A DNA stretch of 13,680 bases, from assembly GCA_902776515.1 (NCBI GenBank), contig CACYQE010000028.1:1-13680 (forward strand). The letters run 5' to 3'. Both the position numbers and the translations under genes were made by a program. Source of the stretch: an uncultured Pseudomonadota bacterium (GTDB lineage: Bacteria > Pseudomonadota > Alphaproteobacteria > Rs-D84). Numbering within the stretch: position 1 is the first letter of the stretch; each line of letters begins with the position of its first letter. The notes beneath the pieces are model-generated. The model was not told the DNA's origin and did no database searches. It worked only from the letters and a program-made list of their open reading frames with translations. Of this stretch, positions 7,801 through 13,645 are shown piece after piece.

Positions 7801-8358
7801 ATGACACATAAATTAAATTCTTTGGCGGTATATTGTGGACACGAATTTGGAAACGACCCCCAATTTGAACGCGATGCCATACGCATTGGTGAATTGTTGG
7901 CAAGAAACAAGATAAAAATGGTATTTGGTGGGGGCGATGTCGGATTGATGGGTGCAACCGCAACATCGGCAATTCGTAACGGTGGTATCGTAGAAGGCGT
8001 GTCAACCCACGATGTTGTTGCCAAACAAGAACCCGTCCATCAGGAAATAAAAGTTGATGTTGTAAATGGTGTTAACGAACGAAAACAACGTATGTATGAA
8101 ATGTCTGATGGGTTTATTATTCTGCCTGGGGGTATTGGGACATTAAATGAATTTACTGATATCTTAACGATGCAACAAATTGGCGAATCCAACAAACCGC
8201 TGTTTGTTATGAATACCGCGAAATTCTGGGAACCTTTTTATAATATGTTTTCCGAAATGCAAACAAATGGTTTTATTGAAAATATGGACGATTATCACGT
8301 TCATATTGCAAACACACCCGATGAATTATTCAAACAAATTTTGAATTATGGCGATTAA
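7801..8358 (+). CDS. LOG-family (TIGR00730-like) nucleotide 5'-monophosphate phosphoribohydrolase
   Basis: This 185-residue protein belongs to the LOG (lonely guy) family, Rossmann-fold enzymes that release the base from nucleoside 5'-monophosphates. The plant and some bacterial members activate cytokinins; in many bacteria the family is thought to act in nucleotide salvage. The signature is complete: VYCG near the N-terminus, FGGGDVGLMG (42-51), ERK with Arg94, and PGGIGTLNE (109-117) with catalytic Glu117. The start is set by AAAGGA 7 bases before the ATG. The gene is transcribed alone, with its own promoter and a terminator located inside the convergent DUF167 gene, whose stop codon is 5 bases away. 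The true substrate cannot be read from sequence. Confidence 0.9.
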   Translation: MTHKLNSLAVYCGHEFGNDPQFERDAIRIGELLARNKIKMVFGGGDVGLMGATATSAIRNGGIVEGVSTHDVVAKQEPVHQEIKVDVVNGVNERKQRMYEMSDGFIILPGGIGTLNEFTDILTMQQIGESNKPLFVMNTAKFWEPFYNMFSEMQTNGFIENMDDYHVHIANTPDELFKQILNYGD

Positions 8359-8363
8359 GTTGT

Positions 8364-8585
8364 TTACGATATCTCGACCATCTTTGTTCGTGACGTGTCG
8401 CCACGAACAATTTTTATTTGACTTTTAGGAACATCAAAATATTCCGACAACATCTTTATTACCGCGACATTTGCCGCATTATCGACAGGTGCCGCGGTTA
8501 TATGGATACGATATGTCCCATCGTTATCGATATCTATTTTGTTCTGTTTGGCACGTGGAATAACACGCAGATTTATTCTTCGCAT
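8364..8585 (-). CDS. DUF167/YggU family small protein
   Basis: This small protein of 73 residues (76 if a GTG at 8594 is used) belongs to the DUF167/YggU family, a conserved fold of unknown function. The family pattern is visible: RVIPRAKQNKI near the start, then ITAAPVDNAANVAVIKMLSEYF, and KIVRGDTSRTKMVEI at the end, matching the usual PPVDGKAN...G..SR.K pattern. I prefer the ATG at 8585 because it directly precedes the conserved RINLRV strand. Neither start has a clear Shine-Dalgarno sequence. The start overlaps the end of the HIT gene, so translation is probably coupled. The coding DNA near the 3' end doubles as the terminator of the LOG-family gene. Confidence 0.85.
   Translation of the reverse strand: MRRINLRVIPRAKQNKIDIDNDGTYRIHITAAPVDNAANVAVIKMLSEYFDVPKSQIKIVRGDTSRTKMVEIS
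8384..8420 (+). terminator. Intrinsic terminator of the LOG-family gene, inside the convergent DUF167 gene
   Basis: A perfect 9-bp stem (TTGTTCGTG at 8384-8392 with CACGAACAA at 8402-8410) encloses a 9-base loop and is followed by TTTTTATTTG (8411-8420). It lies about 25 bases after the LOG stop codon. The same bases encode the C-terminal part of the DUF167 protein on the other strand. Confidence 0.8.
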
Positions 8586-8959
8586 AACAAGCACTTTACT
8601 ATTTTTTCACACTCTGGCGTGGTTTTTCCCGCAATCAAATGCAAATGAAAATGGAACACACTTTGTTTAAACAAAGGTGCGGACAAGCCAGCATTTGCCA
8701 TAACATTAAATTCTGCTTTTATTCCCAATGCATCAGCAGTTTTTACAAAACAATCCCAAAAACCGGCCTGCTCTTGCGAAGATGCACGGCGAACAAAATC
8801 CAATATATTTTCATATTCACCACGTGGGACAACCAAAATATGTTTTTCACACATGGGATTCACATCAAAAAACGACAACGCATAATCATTTTCGACAATA
8901 CGCTTTGAAGGTATTTCCCCACGAATAATTTTCGCAAAAACATTATTTTTGTCATACAT
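8573..8959 (-). CDS. HIT-family nucleotide-binding hydrolase (HinT-like)
   Basis: This 128-residue histidine-triad protein is in the Hint/HinT branch, whose members hydrolyse purine nucleoside phosphoramidates and related adenylates. The triad is HFHLHL, with His103, His105 and His107, preceded by the usual FKQSVF. The N-terminal block CEKHILVVPRGEYENILD is typical of the family. Instead of a short tail it ends CEKIVKCLLCEE, with a CxxxxxxCxxC-like spacing; whether this binds metal is unknown. AGAGG lies 8 bases before the ATG at 8959. Its last 13 bases overlap the DUF167 gene, forming a two-gene minus-strand operon. Confidence 0.93.
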   Translation of the reverse strand: MYDKNNVFAKIIRGEIPSKRIVENDYALSFFDVNPMCEKHILVVPRGEYENILDFVRRASSQEQAGFWDCFVKTADALGIKAEFNVMANAGLSAPLFKQSVFHFHLHLIAGKTTPECEKIVKCLLCEE

Positions 8960-9042
8960 TTAAAAACCTCTTGTGTTGCAAGAATAACTATACCGCTTCA
9001 CTGTTTCTAAAATATAAAAAAATAATAACACCAAAAAACCCT

Positions 9043-9070
9043 TTGACAAAACCGTTAATTCGGGTATATT
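9043..9070 (+). promoter_or_regulatory. Promoter of the repeat-bearing membrane protein gene
   Basis: A perfect TTGACA (9043-9048) is followed after 16 bp by TATATT (9065-9070). The rest of the 142-bp gap between the HIT gene and 9102 is AT-rich. It holds no further clear element apart from a weak minus-strand TATAGT (8992-8987) upstream of the HIT gene. Confidence 0.75.
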
Positions 9071-9101
9071 TGTAGTATACAAAACAGCAAAAAGGTCAAA
9101 T

Positions 9102-9839
9102 ATGTTCGAAAAATTGAAAGCGAAAACAGCAGCTAAACGTATTCAAAGAACAAAAGATTTTAACAATATTAATAAAAGAATAAAAAACAATAAATCAGAA
9201 ACAAAGCAAATGTTATTGTTACCTTTGGTTTTGGTTGCACGTGCAATTCGTTGGATTTGGGACAATTTATTATGCGTATTGTCTTGGTTGTGGGAATGTA
9301 TTTGTGAAATCAATCTGACCGGACTTTTGAATTTAACGTTATTGGTTGCTATTGTTGTGTTACTTTCAATGTTTGTAACGAACGTTACCAATTGTAATAA
9401 AAAGAATGTTGTTTTAGTCCGAAACTCAAAAAGCGTTCCGGTCGAATATACAGAAAAAACAACATTACCATTGAATCAAAACTTGCAACAAGTTAACAAA
9501 AAAACACTTGCTGATTGCGAAACAAAAAATACTTCAAACGACAAAGCCAAACAAATAAAACCTTATACCATCAACGGCGATACAATTATTGAAACCGCCC
9601 AAGAAAAACAAATACTGCGTCATGGTGCAATTATTAATGGTAATCTGTATTTACAAAATATGCGTAAATACGTGTTACCATGCAATGTAAAGGTCAATGG
9701 TAATATGTTCCTTAGAAACGTTAATATGTTGCAATTTTGTGGCAAATTTGATGTATCTGGCAACATTTACGTAAACCCAACTTCTTCATTTGGTCCATTA
9801 CCATCAGATGCCATTTTGGGTGGTCAGGTGGTTTTATAA
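9102..9839 (+). CDS. Unrecognised membrane protein with C-terminal ~20-residue LP/GN repeats
   Basis: I do not recognise this 245-residue protein. The N-terminus (1-36) is strongly basic and probably cytoplasmic. Residues 37-70 are hydrophobic and Trp-rich (RAIRWIWDNLL, SWLWECICEI), and 72-94 form a clear membrane span. A polar linker (95-165) follows. The C-terminus holds four tandem units with starts near 172, 192, 212 and 233 and pattern LPxxxxVxGNxxL. The GN pairs at 180, 200 and 220 and the GQ at 241-242 keep a 20-21 residue period. Such spacing suggests a small beta-solenoid or LRR-like stack, as in bactofilin-like or phage-type LP repeat proteins; this is an inference. Cysteines at 98, 139, 194 and 213 could pair if the C-terminus is periplasmic. 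The start is set by AAAGG 6 bases before the ATG. The gene has its own promoter and terminator. Confidence 0.85.
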   Translation: MFEKLKAKTAAKRIQRTKDFNNINKRIKNNKSETKQMLLLPLVLVARAIRWIWDNLLCVLSWLWECICEINLTGLLNLTLLVAIVVLLSMFVTNVTNCNKKNVVLVRNSKSVPVEYTEKTTLPLNQNLQQVNKKTLADCETKNTSNDKAKQIKPYTINGDTIIETAQEKQILRHGAIINGNLYLQNMRKYVLPCNVKVNGNMFLRNVNMLQFCGKFDVSGNIYVNPTSSFGPLPSDAILGGQVVL

Positions 9840-9865
9840 AGGCACAAAAAAAAATCTTTTTATTT

Positions 9866-9892
9866 TGACCGCCATCGTGCGGTCATTTATTT
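9866..9892 (+). terminator. Intrinsic terminator after the repeat-bearing membrane protein gene
   Basis: The stem TGACCGC (9866-9872) pairs with GCGGTCA (9879-9885) around a 6-base loop and is followed by TTTATTT. The next gene's -35 box (9891-9896) begins inside this T-tract. Confidence 0.8.
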
Positions 9893-9918
9893 GAAAAAAA
9901 AGAAAAATATGATATAAT
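9891..9918 (+). promoter_or_regulatory. Promoter of the 70-residue membrane protein gene
   Basis: TTGAAA (9891-9896) is followed after 16 bp by a perfect TATAAT (9913-9918). The leader carries AAGGAA at 9935-9940, 5 bases before the ATG. Confidence 0.75.
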
Positions 9919-9945
9919 GTTCGCGTATAACAAAAAGGAAAAGAA

Positions 9946-10158
9946 ATGGAAACATTTGAAAAAATTTTATCTGTGTTATCTAAAAATTTGGGATATACCG
10001 TTGTTTTAGCGTTGGCAATTATATTGTTTGTAATCTTTTCAAACGGTCTGATTTCCGGGGCAATAACCGCGGTTTCTGCGTTGATTGGTTACGCATGCGT
10101 TCAAGGTTTGTATAAAGAATACAAGAAAGAACCAACAAAAAAATCCAAAAAGAAATAA
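9946..10158 (+). CDS. Small unrecognised inner-membrane protein, 70 residues
   Basis: I do not recognise this protein. A short N-terminal segment (METFEKILSVLSKN) leads to a hydrophobic stretch from about 16 to 53. The stretch is broken by a Ser-Asn-Gly turn near 32-34, so it is probably a two-span hairpin. The tail (55-70) is very basic, with KKEPTKKSKKK at the end, which suits both ends lying in the cytoplasm. The gene is convincing despite its size: it has a strong promoter, a good Shine-Dalgarno sequence and a strong terminator directly after the stop codon. It stands as a separate unit between the repeat-bearing membrane protein gene and clpB. Confidence 0.85.
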   Translation: METFEKILSVLSKNLGYTVVLALAIILFVIFSNGLISGAITAVSALIGYACVQGLYKEYKKEPTKKSKKK

Positions 10159-10190
10159 AAAAGCCCCAAACGGGGCTTTCTTTTTATTTT
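10151..10190. terminator. Bidirectional intrinsic terminator between the small membrane protein gene and clpB
   Basis: An 8-bp stem AAAGCCCC (10160-10167) pairs with GGGGCTTT (10172-10179) around the loop AAAC. It has T-rich tails on both strands: CTTTTTATTTT to the right, and TTTTATTTC read leftward. It serves both convergent genes. The clpB stop codon (10186-10184) falls inside the right-hand tail. Confidence 0.9.
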
Positions 10191-12241
10191 ACCGTCAACT
10201 CTTTTCCATGAACATCGACATAAACCGTTGAACCTTCGCCCACCGTATCAGACAAAATCAAATCAGCAATTTTATCTTCAACCGCGGACATAATTAAACG
10301 CTTTAATGGACGTGCACCGAAAACCGGGTCATAACCATTGTCACCCAACCATTTTATCGCTTTATCTGTGACATTCAGCTCTATACGCCGTGTTGCCAAA
10401 CGATTACGCAAATTTTTCAGTTGGATTTCAACGATGCCGCTCATAACATCTTTGCCCAATTGATTAAAGAATACTATTTCATCGATTCGGTTAATAAATT
10501 CCGGGCGGAAATGTTTTTTCACCGCATCAATGCTTGGTAAATTACTGGTCATAATGATAATCGTGTTCGTAAAGTTCACAATGTGGCCTTGACCATCTGT
10601 CAAACGTCCATCATCCAATATCTGGAGAAAAACGTTGAAAACATCAGGATGTGCTTTTTCTATTTCATCAAATAACAATACCTGATACGGCCGCCGGCGT
10701 ACACTTTCGGTCAATGCACCACCCTGCTCGTAACCAACGTATCCCGGGGGACTGCCGATTAAACGTGCCACCGAATGAGGTTCCATATACTCACTCATAT
10801 CGATTCGGGTCATCGCCGTATCATCATTAAACAAATATTCCGCCAAGGCTTTTGCGACCTCGGTTTTTCCGACACCTGTTGGTCCCAAGAACATAAAACT
10901 GCCCGATGGACGGCGTGGGTCTGACAAGCCTGCACGCGAACGGCGAATCGCACGTGCCACCACGGACAACGCGTTATCTTGACCAACGACACGCTTTCTT
11001 AATTCATCTTCGATATTTAATAATTTAGATTGTTCTGCAACGGTCAATTTATCCGCTGGGACACCAGTCCACTTGCTAACCACCGCGGCAATATGTTCTG
11101 GTAAAACAGTTTTATATTCACGCGATTCTGTGTTCATTTTCTTGATAGATTCTTCCAGTTGTGGAATTTTACCATATTGTAAAGCCGATGCTTTTTCATA
11201 ATCCCCGTTACGCATAGCGGTTGCAACCTCGGCCTTGGCAGCATCCAACGCAGCCATTGCATCGGACAGCCCACGCATTTTTTCCTGTTCGCTACGCCAC
11301 GCATCAGTTAATTCTTTTGATTCCGATTCGGTTTCAGCAATCAGTTTTTCCAAATCGACTAATCTTTTTTTCGATTCTTCGTCTTTTTCTTTTTTCAACG
11401 CCTGCTGTTCGATTTTCAATTGCATTAAATGTCTGTCAACTTCGTCCAAACGTTCTGGCTTGGATGCAACCTCGATACGAACACGGGCCGCCGCTTCATC
11501 GACCAAATCGATTGCTTTGTCGGGCAAAAATCTGTCGGTTATATACCGGTCAGACAACCGCACCGCGGCCACCAATGCGGCATCGGCAATTCTGACCCCG
11601 TGATGCCCTTCGTATTTTTCTTTTAATCCACGCAGGATTGAAATTGTATCATCAACAGTTGGTTCATCAACATAAACCGGTTGAAAACGCCGTGCCAAAG
11701 CGGGGTCTTTTTCAATATATTGACGATATTCATCCAATGTTGTCGCACCCAAACAGTGCAGTTCCCCACGGGCCAACATAGGCTTTAACAAATTTCCGGC
11801 ATCCATACTGCCTTCACCCTTACCCGCACCGACCAACGTATGTAATTCATCAATGAACAAAATTATTTGTCCGTTTGAATCTTTGACTGCTTTCAAAATA
11901 GCCTTGAACCGGTCTTCAAATTGCCCGCGGAACATTGCCCCGGCCATCAAAGCCCCCATATCCAATGACAGCAATTTTTTATTTTGCAAATTTTCTGGGA
12001 TATCACGCGAAACTATACGTTCGGCCAAACCTTCGACAATAGCGGTTTTACCGACCCCCGGATTACCAATTAGAACCGGATTATTTTTTGTTCTGCGTGA
12101 CAACACCTGAATTGTGCGGCGAATTTCTTCATCACGTCCAATAACAGGGTCCAACTTACCATCTGCGGCCAACTTTGTAAAATCGGTCGTATATTTTTCA
12201 ATCGCCTTGGCTGGCGTTTCTTGCATTTCTTCTGGATTCAT
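10184..12241 (-). CDS. clpB: ClpB-type disaggregase lacking the N-terminal domain
   Basis: ClpB is an AAA+ disaggregase that threads aggregated proteins through its hexameric ring with DnaK. The 685 residues hold NBD1 (Walker A GNPGVGKT 59-66, Walker B ILFIDE 127-132, Arg pair 184-185) and a complete coiled-coil M domain (about 255-375), which separates ClpB from ClpA and ClpC. NBD2 follows, with Walker A GPTGVGKT 453-460, pore loop GYVGYEQGG 500-508 and Walker B LLFDEIE 522-528. The Clp_N domain (about 145 residues) is absent. The start is well fixed: AAGGAGGT lies 7 bases before the ATG at 12241. In-frame codons further upstream encode only a low-complexity hydrophobic stretch crossing the promoter. 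NBD1 pore loop 1 reads GAMFRG where ClpB usually has GAKYRG. After MTSNL in NBD2 about 20 residues usual in the family are missing (TSNLPSIDAVKKHFRPEF). Confidence 0.95.
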   Translation of the reverse strand: MNPEEMQETPAKAIEKYTTDFTKLAADGKLDPVIGRDEEIRRTIQVLSRRTKNNPVLIGNPGVGKTAIVEGLAERIVSRDIPENLQNKKLLSLDMGALMAGAMFRGQFEDRFKAILKAVKDSNGQIILFIDELHTLVGAGKGEGSMDAGNLLKPMLARGELHCLGATTLDEYRQYIEKDPALARRFQPVYVDEPTVDDTISILRGLKEKYEGHHGVRIADAALVAAVRLSDRYITDRFLPDKAIDLVDEAAARVRIEVASKPERLDEVDRHLMQLKIEQQALKKEKDEESKKRLVDLEKLIAETESESKELTDAWRSEQEKMRGLSDAMAALDAAKAEVATAMRNGDYEKASALQYGKIPQLEESIKKMNTESREYKTVLPEHIAAVVSKWTGVPADKLTVAEQSKLLNIEDELRKRVVGQDNALSVVARAIRRSRAGLSDPRRPSGSFMFLGPTGVGKTEVAKALAEYLFNDDTAMTRIDMSEYMEPHSVARLIGSPPGYVGYEQGGALTESVRRRPYQVLLFDEIEKAHPDVFNVFLQILDDGRLTDGQGHIVNFTNTIIIMTSNLPSIDAVKKHFRPEFINRIDEIVFFNQLGKDVMSGIVEIQLKNLRNRLATRRIELNVTDKAIKWLGDNGYDPVFGARPLKRLIMSAVEDKIADLILSDTVGEGSTVYVDVHGKELTVK

Positions 12242-12273
12242 TGTTTGAACCTCCTTGATTTTTTCTTGCACTA

Positions 12274-12302
12274 TATATAGTTGCATTTTTACCTGTTTCA
12301 AG
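12274..12302 (-). promoter_or_regulatory. Heat-shock (RpoH/sigma-32-type) promoter of clpB
   Basis: Read on the minus strand, CTTGAAA (12302-12296) matches the sigma-32 -35 consensus. After 15 bp comes CTATATA (12280-12274), close to the alphaproteobacterial heat-shock -10. Transcription would start near 12265, giving a leader of about 25 bases that carries AAGGAGGT. The location in front of a chaperone gene supports the call. Confidence 0.7.
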
Positions 12303-12385
12303 AACACAGGAAAGAAACCCAGCAATAAAAAACAGATGTAAAAATGTCTTTTTTCGATAAAAAGGTTAAAAAACAAAAACATCAC

Positions 12386-12412
12386 TTGACTTTTTTGGTT
12401 TTTTGTTATAAA
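12386..12412 (+). promoter_or_regulatory. Promoter of rpmB
   Basis: TTGACT (12386-12391) and TATAAA (12407-12412) are separated by 15 bp, slightly short. TAAATT at 12409 would give 17 bp. Between this and the clpB promoter (12303-12385) the AT-rich gap shows no further clear element. Confidence 0.6.
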
Positions 12413-12440
12413 TTATGCCCCAGTTATCAAAGGATTTAGT

Positions 12441-12815
12441 ATGCCACGTGTATGTAAAGTAACAGGTAAAAAGACAGAAGTTGGAATGAACGTATCCCAT
12501 TCGGAACGCCATACAAAGCGTACGTTCTTGCCGAATCTGCACACATTAAAGTTTCACAGCGATATTTTAGGTCGTGATTTTTCGTTGCGTTTGTCTGCGG
12601 CGGGTTTACGCACATTGACAAAGCATGGCGGTTTAGATGCCTATGTTATGGCAAAACCGATTTCAAGATTGACACCTGATATGGCGGCAATCAAGAAAGC
12701 CATTGAAAAAAAGAACGGCAAACCGGCGGCAACTGCAAAGAAAACGATTCGCAAACCGAATCGCAGTGCCCGTTTGGTAAAAAAAGTTGAAGCAAAAAAA
12801 TCTGCGGCAAAATAA
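12441..12815 (+). CDS. rpmB: 50S ribosomal protein bL28 with basic C-terminal extension
   Basis: bL28 is a protein of the large ribosomal subunit. The core (about residues 1-90) is clear: MPRVCKVTGKK, then NVSHSERHTKRTFLPNL, then LRLSAAGLRTLTKHGGLDAY, the form seen in Alphaproteobacteria. It lacks the CxxC zinc pairs of some L28 proteins. At 124 residues it is about 25-30 longer than usual; the extra tail (about 92-124) is Lys/Ala-rich and likely disordered or rRNA-binding. AAAGGA is 6 bases before the ATG. tRNA-Leu lies 20 bases downstream with no terminator between them, so the two are probably co-transcribed. Confidence 0.95.
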   Translation: MPRVCKVTGKKTEVGMNVSHSERHTKRTFLPNLHTLKFHSDILGRDFSLRLSAAGLRTLTKHGGLDAYVMAKPISRLTPDMAAIKKAIEKKNGKPAATAKKTIRKPNRSARLVKKVEAKKSAAK

Positions 12816-12835
12816 TCACCGCTGATTTTGCTTTT

Positions 12836-12920
12836 GGCCCTGTGGTGGAATTGGTAGACGCGCTTGACTCAAAATCAAGTTCCGCAAGGAGTGTCGGTTC
12901 AAGTCCGACCAGGGCCACCA
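12836..12920 (+). tRNA. tRNA-Leu(CAA)
   Basis: This is an 85-base class II tRNA. The acceptor arms GGCCCTG and CAGGGCC pair, with discriminator A and an encoded CCA. The anticodon stem CTTGA/TCAAG holds the loop CTCAAAA, giving anticodon CAA (reads UUG). A long variable arm (TTCCGCAAGGAGTG region) and the T loop GTTCAAG are present. The decision for leucine rests on the class II form together with the anticodon. Confidence 0.97.
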
Positions 12921-12931
12921 GATATATCGCA

Positions 12932-12973
12932 AAAAATCCAAAAGCGTAAAAAATAAAGGATTTTTATTTTTTT
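12932..12973 (+). terminator. Probable intrinsic terminator after rpmB and tRNA-Leu
   Basis: AAAAATCC (12932-12939) pairs with GGATTTTT (12958-12965) around an 18-base loop, followed by ATTTTTTT. The stem is AT-rich and the loop long, so it is weaker than the other terminators here. An alternative pairing uses GCAAAAAA (12929-12936) with TTTTTTGC further right. Confidence 0.5.
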
Positions 12974-12984
12974 GCACAAAATAC

Positions 12985-13015
12985 TTGACAAAAGATTTTT
13001 TTAGTGTTATATAAT
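12985..13015 (+). promoter_or_regulatory. Promoter of the exported protein gene
   Basis: A perfect TTGACA (12985-12990) precedes TATATA (13008-13013, 17 bp) or a perfect TATAAT (13010-13015, 19 bp). Confidence 0.7.
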
Positions 13016-13041
13016 ACAGAAACAAAAAGAGGTAAATAAAA

Positions 13042-13644
13042 ATGAATAACAAAATCTTATCAATAGTTAAAAAACCTATCGAAATTATTACACTTGCGTT
13101 GACAATATTAACATTGTCCAGCAAATATTCCTGTGCACAACACAGAGGGAAAGAAGCCAAGAAAGAAAAAGTTTCTATGATTATATCTGACGAAGACAGC
13201 TTGGTTGTAAAAAAGCCAGAAAACTGGAAAGAACGTTGGCAATTAAGAAAAGAATTAAACGCCAATATGACTGAAACAAAAAACATGACAGAACAGTCAA
13301 TCGACCGTATATTGGAACACTACAATCCAAAAACACCCGAAAAAAAACGTTTTACTCAAACAGTTGGGGTAGTAGCACGTTATCGTGGTTATCTTGCAGA
13401 ATACCGGGATTGGTATAAAACATATTACGAAAATATCATATTGGTAAAAGATACAACAGGCAACGTTGTAAAAACTAAAAAAGGTAAAGACAAAAAACGT
13501 TTGTACGAAGAAGTCTTCCTTAAATGCAACAACGATGTCACACAGTTAAAGTTTGATGTCAACAATGAATTTGTCAGATACAATGGTGCAAAAGATTCTT
13601 TGGTCTATAAACCCGCCGCTGATAAATTTAAAAATAGACAATAA
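13042..13644 (+). CDS. Unrecognised exported protein, 200 residues
   Basis: I do not recognise this protein. The N-terminus is a signal peptide: a basic start (NNKILSIVKK), a hydrophobic core at about 13-26, and a likely signal peptidase I site after Ser30-Cys31-Ala32 (cut before Gln33). The Cys31 context is not a good lipobox, so a lipoprotein is less likely. The mature part (about 168 residues) is highly charged and mostly helical in appearance, with a Tyr-rich central block (VARYRGYLAEYRDWYKTYYE, 112-131) and a lysine cluster (KTKKGKDKK). Only one cysteine (about 164) remains after cleavage. AGAGG lies 9 bases before the ATG. It has its own promoter. Location in the periplasm or outside is inferred. 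Confidence 0.8.
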   Translation: MNNKILSIVKKPIEIITLALTILTLSSKYSCAQHRGKEAKKEKVSMIISDEDSLVVKKPENWKERWQLRKELNANMTETKNMTEQSIDRILEHYNPKTPEKKRFTQTVGVVARYRGYLAEYRDWYKTYYENIILVKDTTGNVVKTKKGKDKKRLYEEVFLKCNNDVTQLKFDVNNEFVRYNGAKDSLVYKPAADKFKNRQ

Positions 13645-13645
13645 A

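Noticed and set aside
8328..8346. 7-bp AT-only hairpin near the end of the LOG-family gene as a terminator for the HIT/DUF167 operon
   Set aside because: The stem has one GC pair and no T-tract follows on the minus strand.
9840..9945. Possible small RNA between the two membrane protein genes
   Set aside because: The stretch is fully explained by a terminator and the next promoter.
11221..11626. Several plus-strand open frames opposite the clpB M domain
   Set aside because: They are antisense shadows with no ribosome site or recognisable motif.
12242..12385. N-terminal extension of ClpB up to an ATG at 12385
   Set aside because: The extra 48 codons encode a hydrophobic low-complexity stretch unrelated to Clp_N and cross the heat-shock promoter; the ATG at 12241 has a perfect Shine-Dalgarno sequence.
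13115..13140. Lipoprotein signal at Cys31 of the exported protein
   Set aside because: The residues before the cysteine (Lys-Tyr-Ser) do not form a lipobox; a signal peptidase I site fits better.
12816..13286. Minus-strand open frame of about 156 codons across tRNA-Leu and the exported protein gene
   Set aside because: It runs through a confident tRNA gene and two promoters, and its sequence looks like translated non-coding DNA.
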